A stretch of DNA of 32,279 nt. Origin: Roseisolibacter sp. H3M3-2. GTDB lineage: Bacteria; Gemmatimonadota; Gemmatimonadetes; Gemmatimonadales; Gemmatimonadaceae. The notes beneath the pieces are model-generated. The model was not told where the DNA came from. It was given only the letters and a program-made list of their open reading frames with translations, and did no database searches. Position numbers and translations under genes: made by a program. Where the stretch lies: assembly GCF_029211165.1 (NCBI RefSeq), contig NZ_JARGEK010000013.1:1-32279 (forward strand), written 5' to 3'. Below are positions 20,466 through 27,092 of the stretch, piece by piece. Each line of letters begins with the position of its first letter. The first letter of the stretch is position 1.

Positions 20466-20617
20466 CGTCGCCGGGCGTCTCGTGCGGGACGGCTCCGCCG
20501 CACCCGTTCGACCCTCTCCGTTCCTCCGACTGCGGCTTCCGCTGCCGCTGCGCCTCCGCTGCTGGCCACGCGCTTGCTGGCGCGGGGCGCGTCGGTCACG
20601 CGTCAACGCGCTGCGCG
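20466..20617 (+). other. Short ORF-less cassette, pyrimidine-rich
   Basis: About 152 bases with CTCTCCGTTCCTCC and GCTTCCGCTGCCGCTGCGCC runs; no self-contained ORF. It groups by composition with cassettes at 810, 2055 and 14969. Confidence 0.62.
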
Positions 20618-20744
20618 GGCTAACGTGGCGTTGCAGCAGACCGGCCGGGGGGAGCATCAGGTGGCGCAGAGGCGGACCGCGTCGCACAATCGAGGGTGTC
20701 GCGCCCGCCGGCTCAGGGCCGGCAGCTGAACTCGGGCGTTAGCT
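20618..20744 (+). repeat. attC 42 (class B)
   Basis: R'' GGCTAAC, spacer GTGGCG, L'' CAGCAGAC, R' GTTAGCT. Nearly identical to attC 35. Confidence 0.96.
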
Positions 20745-20778
20745 GACTACGACCCATCACGGTGCTCCGAGCATTCGC

Positions 20779-21246
20779 ATGCCGCGCTCTCACCGCACCA
20801 ATCTGCTGCTCCGGCTGCTGTCGCTCGGTCGTCGCAGGCCCGAGCCGGCACGGCAGCCCGCCTCCGGCGCAGCGGAGGTCGACATGCCCATCGCGGACGC
20901 GGAACGCTATTCCGGGCTCGCGGCGGCGAACGCCCGCGCCAGGGCGGCGGCCCGCCGCGTGGACACCCTCAGAGTCGCGTCGGCGGAGTTGCGGCTCCGC
21001 GTCGGGGAGGTCGTCCCGCGGTCGTTCCTGCGCATCGAGGCTCGCGATGCTACGGGGGCGCCGGTGGAGGACTTCGCGCCGACGTATGTGCTCCGGTCGC
21101 CCGTGGCCGCCTTCGATGGCCGGGGCGTAGTGGGGCGCGCACCCGGGACGGCGGTGCTGTACATCGAGGCCCTGCCGGGCGCACCGCCGGGGGGCGAGCC
21201 GCGGCCGCGGCCCTCCGCCGCGGTGCGGATCACCGTGGTGCCGTGA
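20779..21246 (+). CDS. Ig-like (BIG2-type) domain protein
   Basis: A 155-residue protein. After a basic N-terminus with a short hydrophobic stretch (LLLRLLSLG) and a helical region, residues 61-155 form one beta-sandwich: VDTLRVASAELRLRVGEVVPRSFLRIEARDATGAPVEDF, VAAFDGRGVVGRAPGTAVLYIEA, then AAVRITVVP. This follows the bacterial Ig-like group 2 pattern (xLRVGEx, GxVxGxAPGTAxI). The signal sequence is weak, so localisation is uncertain. ATG 20779. Confidence 0.7.
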   Translation: MPRSHRTNLLLRLLSLGRRRPEPARQPASGAAEVDMPIADAERYSGLAAANARARAAARRVDTLRVASAELRLRVGEVVPRSFLRIEARDATGAPVEDFAPTYVLRSPVAAFDGRGVVGRAPGTAVLYIEALPGAPPGGEPRPRPSAAVRITVVP

Positions 21247-21267
21247 GCGGTCGGCAGCGGGGCAGTC

Positions 21268-21397
21268 AGCTAACGTGGCGTTGCAGCTGACGGCGCCGCG
21301 CGGGCATCATGGGTACTCCGGCTCGGCCTCCGCGCCCAGCTCGGCGCCGTCGCGCGCGCTCGGCTCGGAGCGCCGCAGCTGAACTCGGGCGTTAGCC
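21268..21397 (+). repeat. attC 43 (class A)
   Basis: R'' AGCTAAC, matching GTTAGCT; spacer GTGGCG; L'' CAGCTGAC; R' GTTAGCC. Confidence 0.96.
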
Positions 21398-21405
21398 CGC
21401 GACGA

Positions 21406-21723
21406 ATGCAGACGGTCCGCGACCTCCTCGACGCGCACAACGCCGCCGCGTTCCCGGCCGAGCTCCCGGCCGGGACCGAGGCGCACGGCGTCGCGCTGGT
21501 GCTGCTCGACGCGGACATCGCCGGGCTCGCGGCGGCCTACCTCGGGGCGGGCGGCGCGCTCCCCGCGGCGCAGTGGCGCGCGCTCCGGGAGGCGGCGGGT
21601 GTCGCGCGCGCCGTGGTGCCGGGACTCACGGGCGCGGCGTGGGTGTATTTCGGCCGGCTCTACGCGCTCGCCCAGGCGGTGCTGCGGGACGCGCCCGCCG
21701 CGGACGGCGCGCCCGCGGGCTAA
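21406..21723 (+). CDS. Hypothetical protein, Ala-rich helical
   Basis: A 105-residue protein of unrecognised family: VRDLLDAHNAAAFPAEL, VALVLLDADIAGLAAAYLGAGG, then LREAAGVARAVVPGLTGAAWVYFGRLYALAQAVL. Mildly hydrophobic helices but no clear transmembrane segment; probably a soluble helical protein. ATG 21406 lies nine bases after R'. The stop TAA is part of R''. Cassette arms GTTAGCCCGCG and CGCGGGCTAAC match over 11 bases. Confidence 0.67.
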   Translation: MQTVRDLLDAHNAAAFPAELPAGTEAHGVALVLLDADIAGLAAAYLGAGGALPAAQWRALREAAGVARAVVPGLTGAAWVYFGRLYALAQAVLRDAPAADGAPAG

Positions 21724-21846
21724 CGTGGCGTTGCAGCCGACGGGCGCGTGGGGAGCATCAGGTCGTGCGCCGCCAGTCCGTGTCGCACAATCGCGTACCT
21801 CGCGCCCGCGACGCCGAGGGCCCGCAGCTGAACTCGGGCGTTATGC
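21718..21846 (+). repeat. attC 44 (class B)
   Basis: R'' GGCTAAC, spacer GTGGCG, L'' CAGCCGAC, R' GTTATGC. Confidence 0.95.
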
Positions 21847-21906
21847 CGCTCCGGCCCGCCGTGGTACATTGGGGCATCCCGAGCCCCCGACCCGGAGGAC
21901 CGCCCC

Positions 21907-22113
21907 GTGTACCTGACCCTGGAGCTCGACCGCGAGGAGGACGGCCGCTACATCGCCGAGGTCCTCGACCTGCCCGGCGTGCTCGCCTACGGCGCCACGC
22001 GTGAGGAGGCCACCGCACGGGCGCAGGCGCTGGCCCTTCGGGTGCTCGCGGACCGGCTGGAGCACGGGGAGCCGGCGCCGAACCTGCTCCCGCTCGACTT
22101 CCGGGCGGCGTAG
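21907..22113 (+). CDS. hicB: HicB family antitoxin
   Basis: A 68-residue protein with the HicB partial RNase H-like fold: YLTLELDREEDGRYIAEVLDLPGVLAYGATREEATARAQALALRVLADRLEHGE. The VLDLPGVLAYGATREEA block is the family signature. It is the short form without a C-terminal DNA-binding domain. GTG 21907 is preceded by GGAGGA at 21894-21899 (seven-base spacing). The toxin follows 21 bases later, in hicBA order. It should bind and block HicA. Confidence 0.88.
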   Translation: MYLTLELDREEDGRYIAEVLDLPGVLAYGATREEATARAQALALRVLADRLEHGEPAPNLLPLDFRAA

Positions 22114-22134
22114 CCGCCGAGCGGAGGGCGAGGG

Positions 22135-22347
22135 TTGAGCCATTGGCCGGCGGCGAAGGCGCGGCGCGTCCTCGCCGCGCTGCTGCGCCTCGGCTGGGCG
22201 GTCAAGCGCGAGGAGAGCTCGCACAAGACGCTCGCGCGCGAGGGGTGGCCCGACGTGGTCTTCGCATTCCACGACGGCGAGGAGATCGGTCCGCGGATGC
22301 TCGCGCGCGTGGCGAAGCGCACCGGCCTGCGACCTGAGGACCTGTAG
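22135..22347 (+). CDS. hicA: HicA family toxin (mRNA interferase)
   Basis: A 70-residue dsRBD-like protein: KARRVLAALLRLGWAVKREESSHKTLAREGWPDVVFAFHDGEEIGPRMLARVAKRTGL. The SSHKTL histidine is the catalytic His position of HicA, and FAFHDGEEIGPRMLARV is the conserved second half. HicA cleaves mRNA when free of HicB. The start is a TTG at 22135, supported by GGAGGG at 22123-22128 six bases upstream. It belongs to the same cassette and transcript as hicB. Confidence 0.87.
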   Translation: MSHWPAAKARRVLAALLRLGWAVKREESSHKTLAREGWPDVVFAFHDGEEIGPRMLARVAKRTGLRPEDL

Positions 22348-22389
22348 CACGCGCCGTCCGGGTGCCGGGCGGACGGATCTCACGTAGCG

Positions 22390-22485
22390 GCATAACGTGG
22401 CGTTGCAGCAGACAGCCGGGCTACGGAAGCGGCGCTGCGCGCCGCGGTGGTTGCATCCGGCTGCAGCTGAACTTGGGCGTTATGC
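22390..22485 (+). repeat. attC 45 (class C)
   Basis: R'' GCATAAC, matching GTTATGC; spacer GTGGCG; L'' CAGCAGAC; R' GTTATGC. Last fully consensus site before the IS. Confidence 0.95.
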
Positions 22486-22793
22486 CGACGTCGCAACCGT
22501 GCTCCCAACATCGAGTCGTCAGTGCAATGCTCCCCGCAGCCGCCTGCTGGCACCTGTTGCAAGTGCTCGATTCGACTCGCTCGGACGGGGACGTTCAGAA
22601 GCGCACGGCCGATGATCGCAGAGCGCGAAGAGTTGCCTGGCGCTGATTGCGGGGACGGCCGTGCCGCACGGCTCTCGGGGCACTAATGACACATCCGACA
22701 CGGGATGTACGGGAGTGCGGTCGACGGCTCGCTGTACTGCTCCCAGCTGGAGTTCCGCGGAATTGCGGTACCTGTCGGTACTGTAGAAGGGCG
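22486..22793 (+). other. Cassette without a recognisable gene
   Basis: About 308 bases of lower GC than the array. ATG 22482, inside the R' box, opens a 54-codon frame to 22646, and ATG 22687 a 37-codon frame ending in the next R'' box. Neither looks like a conserved protein. A GCCGTG-CCG-CACGGC hairpin (22658-22672) and an ACATCC-N6-GGATGT inverted repeat (about 22687-22704) are present. It may be a decayed or non-coding cassette. Confidence 0.5.
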
Positions 22794-22891
22794 GCATAGC
22801 GAATTGTTGCACCTGACGAAGCCGCGCAGCGGTCCTCGCCGGCGGCACGGCTCCACGCCTGCGGCTTCGCAGGTGAGCTCTGGCGTTAGAA
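22794..22891 (+). repeat. attC 46 (class D), R' box split by the IS
   Basis: R'' GCATAGC (A to G in the AAC), spacer GAATTG, long D-type stem as in attC 13. The R' box reads GTTA followed by the IS; the missing GGCC is found directly after the IS, so the original was GTTAGGC. Confidence 0.9.
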
Positions 22892-23744
22892 CGCCTAACG
22901 GAACCGGTTCTTGCGGGGCGGGCATGGCGGCCCTGGTGCCTGACGAACTCTGGAGCTACGTCGCTCCCCTGCTGGCGCTCCATCCGCCTCGGCCGAAGGG
23001 TGGTCGTCCCGCGGTCCCGGACCGCGCGTGTCTGACCGGCATCCTCTTCGTGCTGAAGACGGGCATCCCGTGGGAGTGCCTCCCACAGGAGATGGGCTGC
23101 GGGTCGGGCATGACCTGCTGGCGCCGGCTCCGCGACTGGCACGCGGCGGGTGTCTGGGACCAGCTGCAGCGCGTGCTGCTGGCGCGCCTGCAAGGCGCCG
23201 AGTGCCTGGACTGGGACCGCGCGGTGATGGACGCCTCCATCGTCCGCGCAAGAGGGGGGATCGGTCGCGGCGGAAGCGACCGGGCCCAATCCGACGGACC
23301 GAGCGCGCCCGGGCACGAAGCGCCACCTCCTCAGCGCCGACGCGCAGGGCATCCCGCTCGCCCAGTTTCTGACGCCGGCGAACCGCAACGAGATCACGGT
23401 CTTCGAGCGCCTGCTGGACGCCATCCCGACCGTGCGGGGCAAGGTGGGGCGCCCGCGGCAGCGCCTGCGGAAGCTGCACGCCGACAAGGCGTATGACTTC
23501 CCGCAAGCGCGCCGGGCACTCGCCGCGCGTGGCATCCAAGCGCGCATCGCCCGGCGCGGCGTGCACTTAAGCGCGCGTTTGGGCCGCCATCGCTGGATCG
23601 TGGAGCGCACCTTCGCCCACCTCAATACAGATGCGTGGCCTCGCCGTTCGGTACGAATGTCGCGCCGACATTCATCAGGCGTTCCTCACCCTCGGCTGTT
23701 GCCTGCTCGCGCTCAACCACCTGACGCGGTTGTGTTAGGTGTTC
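22889..23744 (+). mobile_element. IS5-family (IS427-like) insertion sequence
   Basis: 856 bp. The terminal inverted repeats are 18 bases with 15 matches: left GAACGCCTAACGGAACCG, right (reverse complement) GAACACCTAACACAACCG. It is flanked by a direct repeat TTA (22886-22888 and 23745-23747), the TNA-type target duplication of this group. The single transposase gene is frameshifted. It was inserted into the R' box of attC 46. Confidence 0.88.
22924..23738 (+). pseudogene. IS5/IS427-type DDE transposase, two frame changes
   Basis: Frame 1 from ATG 22924 encodes the N-terminal domain (VPDELWSYVAPLLALHPPRPKGGRPAV, FVLKTGIPWECLPQEMGCGSGMTCWRRLRDW) and the first catalytic Asp (AVMDASIV). At a run of six G (23254-23259) the frame must move by +1 to continue with TGPNPTDRARPGTKRHLL, HADKAYD (second Asp) and RWIVERTFAHLN (Glu). 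A second +1 change near 23624-23631 is needed for RGLAVRYECRADIHQAFLTLGCCLLALNHLTRLC. The first could be programmed; the second looks like damage. Probably inactive. Confidence 0.85.
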
Positions 23745-23768
23745 TTAGGCCGACACACACCACTGCGC

Positions 23769-24281
23769 ATGGGAAGAATCCGGCGACTACGTCGCGAGCG
23801 GCGTGAGGCCTTTCAGATGCGAGCCGTGCAGCGGGCCGCACGCACGCGGGCGGAGCCACGCATCGTCGGGGACGTGCGGTTGGGGATCGGTTGGGGACTG
23901 GCGTTCGCCGTGGGGTTCTCGCTGATCGCGTTGGCGTCGTTCGCGCTCGGCGATCCTCGGCAGTTCGCGCGGATGGGTGTGACCCCGGCTACCACCCTCG
24001 CCGCTTACCTGTTCGGGGGGGTGGTCGGCGGCACGCTGGTGGGGCTCGTACGTCCGCTCGCTCGGTGGCGGGCTGGCGCTGGCGTCGTCGGCGTCGTCGC
24101 ATGCCTGCCTCTCTCGCTCGGCTTCCTCGTCGCGATGGACGGAGCTCCGTCGCACTGGACTGCGCGCCGAGTAGTCTCCGGCGTAGTCACCGCGTTGCTC
24201 CTCGGCACGGCCTGCGGCACCTCGTGGTGGGAGCCGCCCGACGCGGACCCGCCACGCCGCTCACGCAGCGATCAGCCGTAA
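23769..24281 (+). CDS. Membrane protein, four transmembrane segments
   Basis: A 170-residue protein with a strongly basic N-terminus (RIRRLRRERREAF) and transmembrane segments at about residues 38-60, 75-97, 103-124 and 134-153. It belongs to the cassette that originally began GTTAGGCCGACACAC, whose first bases are now separated from attC 46 by the IS. Family unknown. ATG 23769 is the first good start. Inner-membrane location inferred. Confidence 0.7.
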   Translation: MGRIRRLRRERREAFQMRAVQRAARTRAEPRIVGDVRLGIGWGLAFAVGFSLIALASFALGDPRQFARMGVTPATTLAAYLFGGVVGGTLVGLVRPLARWRAGAGVVGVVACLPLSLGFLVAMDGAPSHWTARRVVSGVVTALLLGTACGTSWWEPPDADPPRRSRSDQP

Positions 24282-24302
24282 GGTGGCGCCGTGCTGGCAG
24301 CG

Positions 24303-24401
24303 GCCTAACAAGGCGTTGCAGCAGACGGGCGGTCTGCGGACTCGCCTCGCCTGCGGCTCGGCTCTATGATCTCCGCCCGCAGCTGAACTCGGGCGCTACG
24401 C
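24303..24401 (+). repeat. attC 47 (class C, R' degenerate)
   Basis: R'' GCCTAAC, spacer AAGGCG, L'' CAGCAGAC, L' intact; R' GCTACGC, so the invariant GTT has become GCT. Confidence 0.9.
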
Positions 24402-24424
24402 CGCAACGACGCATCACGTCACGC

Positions 24425-25084
24425 GTGCACCATCGCGCGCCCCGTAGCCTCCTGTCGCTGCTCGCCGCGGTCGCCGCCTTCGCCACGAGCGGCTGCCGGG
24501 CGAGCGCCCCGCCGCCTCTCGCCCCCCGCTACCGCGTCACCTCCGCGGTGACAGGCGATTCGGTGAGCGCGGCCGCTCGGGCGCACGACCCCATCGCCGC
24601 GGCGCTCGGGCTGCCGCCGCTCCGCCTCGCGCACCTGCCCGCGGGCGTGCGCGAGTTCCGGCTCTCCACGGGGCACGGCATGGTCGCGGGCTGGGAGTAC
24701 CCCCTCGTGCGGCTTGTAGCGGAAGAGGGACGACCGCCGCGCGGGGAGGTATGGCTGTACCGCCAACCGCGCGACACGACGGAGGCTCGGACGGCCGGCG
24801 GCCTCGTCACCCGGCGTGGCAGACTTCAGCCAGCGCCGGAGTGGGTCGCGATCGGCCGCCGACTGGACTCCCTGCGGACGGAAGTCTTCCGCTCGCGCGG
24901 CGCGGGGCGGCGCATGGTGTTCGACGCTGGAGAGCTGTACGTAGAGTATCGCGCGGGTGCGGAGTACCGCGCGCAGTGGATCAACGCCCCGGCGTGGCGT
25001 GCGCGATTTGACCCGGCGGCAGAGGCGCCGGCGGCGGTCGCGGCGCTCATCGACTCCCTCGGCCGGGTGGCGGGAGCCCCGTGA
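24425..25084 (+). CDS. Putative lipoprotein, unknown
   Basis: A 219-residue protein, the longest of the cassette lipoproteins. GTG 24425 gives RSLLSLLAAVAAFATSGC with Cys at residue 24. The mature part has a basic/acidic mixed fold: PLRLAHLPAGVREFRLSTGHGMVAGWEYPLVRLV, GEVWLYRQPRDTT, EYRAQWINAPAWRARFDPAAEAP and a C-terminal helix AVAALIDSLGRVAG. No family recognised. It lies between two damaged attC sites, so the cassette is probably fixed in place. Envelope protein. Confidence 0.72.
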   Translation: MHHRAPRSLLSLLAAVAAFATSGCRASAPPPLAPRYRVTSAVTGDSVSAAARAHDPIAAALGLPPLRLAHLPAGVREFRLSTGHGMVAGWEYPLVRLVAEEGRPPRGEVWLYRQPRDTTEARTAGGLVTRRGRLQPAPEWVAIGRRLDSLRTEVFRSRGAGRRMVFDAGELYVEYRAGAEYRAQWINAPAWRARFDPAAEAPAAVAALIDSLGRVAGAP

Positions 25085-25104
25085 CGGCTGCCGCCGTGCG
25101 AGGG

Positions 25105-25234
25105 GCAGAACGTGGCGTTGCAGCAGACGGCCCACGTCACGCTTGCTGGTGGAGCGCCCGTGCGTGCCGGTGAGCGGAGCAACCCGCGACGCGCCCGCGG
25201 GCTTCGGCGCCGCAGCTGACCTCGGGCGTTAGGT
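25105..25234 (+). repeat. attC 48 (class A-like, partly degenerate)
   Basis: R'' GCAGAAC, spacer GTGGCG, L'' CAGCAGAC, L' CAGCTGACC (an A changed to C), R' GTTAGGT intact. Confidence 0.9.
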
Positions 25235-25283
25235 TGGCACGAGCGCCCTATCCGGCAGCCGGCACCTGAGCCGGATTCTCCCG

Positions 25284-25478
25284 ATGCGTCTGTCCGTCGA
25301 ACTGCCCCCCGCCCTTGAAGCCCCGCGAGCCGCGGTCGCGGCGCACCTGAAAGTGCGGGCCGAGGACCTCGCCACCGCCGCGCTGCGCGACCTGCTCGCG
25401 CAGCGCGAGGCGGACTTCCAGGCCGCGGCCGCCCGGGTTCTCGCCAAGAATCAAGAGCTCTACCGCCGACTCGCCTGA
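25284..25478 (+). CDS. Antitoxin of a Doc-type module (ribbon-helix-helix-like)
   Basis: A 64-residue protein: MRLSVELPPALEAPRAAVAAHLKVRAEDLATAALRDLLAQREADFQAAAARVLAKNQELYRRLA pattern, split here as an N-terminal beta strand (LSVELPP), a helix pair (AEDLATAALRDLLAQ) and a C-terminal toxin-binding helix (VLAKNQELYRRL). The same architecture is common just upstream of Doc toxins. ATG 25284. It should bind the promoter and neutralise the following toxin, which is frameshifted here. Confidence 0.8.
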   Translation: MRLSVELPPALEAPRAAVAAHLKVRAEDLATAALRDLLAQREADFQAAAARVLAKNQELYRRLA

Positions 25479-25491
25479 GCCTGAGAGCGGC

Positions 25492-25880
25492 GTGCGGTAC
25501 TCGAGCCTGGGTGAGATTTTGGAGCTTCACCGGCTGGTGATCGCGCAGGCCGGCGGGGTGGACGGCTTGCGCGATTCGGGCGGGATGGAGTCGGCACGCG
25601 CGCAGCCGCGGGCCACGTTCGGCGGCGCAGACCTGTACTCGACGCTCGCGGCCAAGGCGGCCGCGCTTGGGCACGCGCTTGCCTGAACCACGCGTTCGTC
25701 GCCGAGGACAAGCGCGTGGCGCACGCCGCGCTTGAGACGTTCCTGGTGCTGAACGGGCACGAGCTGGCGGCGAGCGTGGACGACGCCCAGCGCGCGACGC
25801 TGGCGCTCGCGTCGGGCGACCTCTCGCGCGAGCAGCTCGCCGCGTGGGTGGAGCGGCACGTCATCCCGCTGGCGCGCTGA
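25492..25880 (+). pseudogene. doc: Doc (Fic-fold) toxin, frameshifted
   Basis: The frame from GTG 25492 encodes RYSSLGEILELHRLVIAQAGGVDGLRDSGGMESARAQP, then YSTLAAKAAALGHALA and stops at 25686. The other frame continues at once with LNHAFVAEDKRVAHAALETFLVLNGHEL to 25880. Together they make a normal-length Doc toxin with one missing base near 25680. The Fic motif reads HAFVAEDKR instead of the usual HPFxDGNKR. Doc phosphorylates EF-Tu in the known systems; this copy is likely inactive. Confidence 0.85.
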
Positions 25881-25902
25881 CGGGTCGATCGGCTGTACGC
25901 CA

Positions 25903-25998
25903 ACCTACCGTGGCGTTGCAGCAGACGTGGGCGCCAGCGTATGCCCCGGCTGCGCCTCGGCGCCGACTTCCCGCACGCGCAGCCGGACTCGGTCGGAA
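25903..25998 (+). repeat. attC 49 (class C, degenerate)
   Basis: R'' ACCTACC (AAC lost), spacer GTGGCG, L'' CAGCAGAC clear; right half decayed to CGCAGCCGGACTCGG and R' GTCGGAA. Confidence 0.75.
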
Positions 25999-26078
25999 GG
26001 CCGCTCGCGCGCGCACCGCGCTTGCCGCGGCGCCTCGCCGGGCTGGCGCCCGTGGCGTCGGCCGCGCACGTTCCCGCC

Positions 26079-26489
26079 ATGGACCGAGCCACCAGCGTCG
26101 CCCTCGCGGAGGCACTCGCGCGCGGCATCGAGCTGACCGGCATCGCCGTGATGGTGGCCGGCGGGCTGGCCGCGCTCGCGGCGTTCCTGGTGCGCCTCGC
26201 GAGGCGCCGACGGCAGCCCGGCGTCGGCTTCGAGCCGACGTACCGCGACCTCCGCGCGGACCTCGGTCGGGCGATCCTCCTCGGCCTCGAGTTCCTGGTG
26301 GCCGCCGACATCATCGGCACGGTGGCGGTCGCGCCCACCTTCGCGAACCTCGGGGTGCTCGCGCTCATCGTGGCGATCCGCACCTTCCTCAGCTTCTCGC
26401 TCGAGCTCGAGATCAGCGGCCGCTGGCCGTGGCAGCACGTGTCGCCCCCCGCGTCGCGCGGCGCGTCCGGTCCGGCCGGCGCGGCCTGA
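26079..26489 (+). CDS. DUF1622 family membrane protein
   Basis: A 136-residue membrane protein. The first transmembrane segment (IELTGIAVMVAGGLAALAAFLVRL) is followed by PTYRDLRADLGRAILLGLEFLVAADIIGTVAVAPTFANLGVLALIVAIRTFLSFSLELEISGRWPW. The LGRAILLGLEFLVAADII and IRTFLSFSLExEIxGRWPW blocks are the DUF1622 signature. Function unknown; inner membrane with three segments. ATG 26079 is chosen because the frame before it lies in decayed attC 49 and is Pro/Arg-rich. Confidence 0.87.
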   Translation: MDRATSVALAEALARGIELTGIAVMVAGGLAALAAFLVRLARRRRQPGVGFEPTYRDLRADLGRAILLGLEFLVAADIIGTVAVAPTFANLGVLALIVAIRTFLSFSLELEISGRWPWQHVSPPASRGASGPAGAA

Positions 26490-26614
26490 CGAGGCGTCGC
26501 AGTCGGCGGCGCCGCGTGGGCATCAGGGCTACTCCTGCTCGGTTCTCGCGCCCACCTCGGCCTCCCTCGCGTACGCTCGGCTTCGTTCGCCGCAACTGAG
26601 CTCGGGCGCTCGCG
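26484..26614 (+). repeat. attC 50 (class A, degenerate)
   Basis: R'' GCCTGAC, altered L'' (CGTCGCAGTCGG), hairpin with GGGCATCAGGGC and GTACGCTCGGCTTCG still visible, L' CGCAACTGAGC, R' GCTCGCG. Confidence 0.8.
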
Positions 26615-26621
26615 AAACAAA

Positions 26622-26963
26622 ATGGCTACCGTGACTGGCAAGCGTACGCACCGCGCGCCCGACGACCTCCAGACCATCCCCGGCGTGGGCCCGAGCCTCG
26701 CGCAGGATCTGCGCGAGCTCGGGATCGCGCACGTCGCCGACCTCCGCGGCCAGGACCCGGAGCAGCTCTACGCGCGCCTGATCGCCCAGCGCGGCGTGCA
26801 CCAGGATCGCTGTGTGCTGTACGTCTTCCGCTGCGCCGTGTACTTCGCGGAGACGCCCCACCCGGAGCCGGACCGGCTGAAGTGGTGGCACTGGAAGGAT
26901 CCGCAGCCCGCGGGGCCTCCCCGGCGACAGCGGAACGCGCCGTCCGACGTGCGCGCTCGCTGA
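26622..26963 (+). CDS. Cdd1-type helix-hairpin-helix protein
   Basis: A 113-residue protein: DDLQTIPGVGPSLAQDLRELGIAHVADLRGQDPEQLYARLIAQRG (residues 14-58) is a helix-hairpin-helix domain (IPGVGPSLA hairpin), followed by DRCVLYVFRCAVYFAE. This combination is that of the Cdd1 ('pathogenicity locus') family, a small presumed DNA-binding protein of unknown role found in many chromosomes. A basic tail ends the protein. ATG 26622 is eight bases after the decayed R' box. Confidence 0.85.
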   Translation: MATVTGKRTHRAPDDLQTIPGVGPSLAQDLRELGIAHVADLRGQDPEQLYARLIAQRGVHQDRCVLYVFRCAVYFAETPHPEPDRLKWWHWKDPQPAGPPRRQRNAPSDVRAR

Positions 26964-27085
26964 CGTGACGGTGCAGCGGACGGCGCCGCGCGGGCATCCT
27001 GGTCGCCCCTGCTCGGCACCCGTGCCCGCCTCCGCACCACCGCGCGCTCGGCTGCGAGCGCCGCAGCGGCACTCGGGCGTGAGCC
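26958..27085 (+). repeat. attC 51 (class A, degenerate)
   Basis: R'' CGCTGAC, spacer GTGACG, L'' GTGCAGCGGAC, hairpin GGGCATCCTGG and GCTCGGCTGCGAGCGCC, L' GCAGCGGCAC, R' GTGAGCC. Confidence 0.82.
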
Positions 27086-27092
27086 GGCACCC

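Noticed and set aside
22658-22672. Possible rho-independent terminator (GCCGTG-CCG-CACGGC)
   Set aside because: The hairpin has no following T run and lies in a cassette without a recognised gene.
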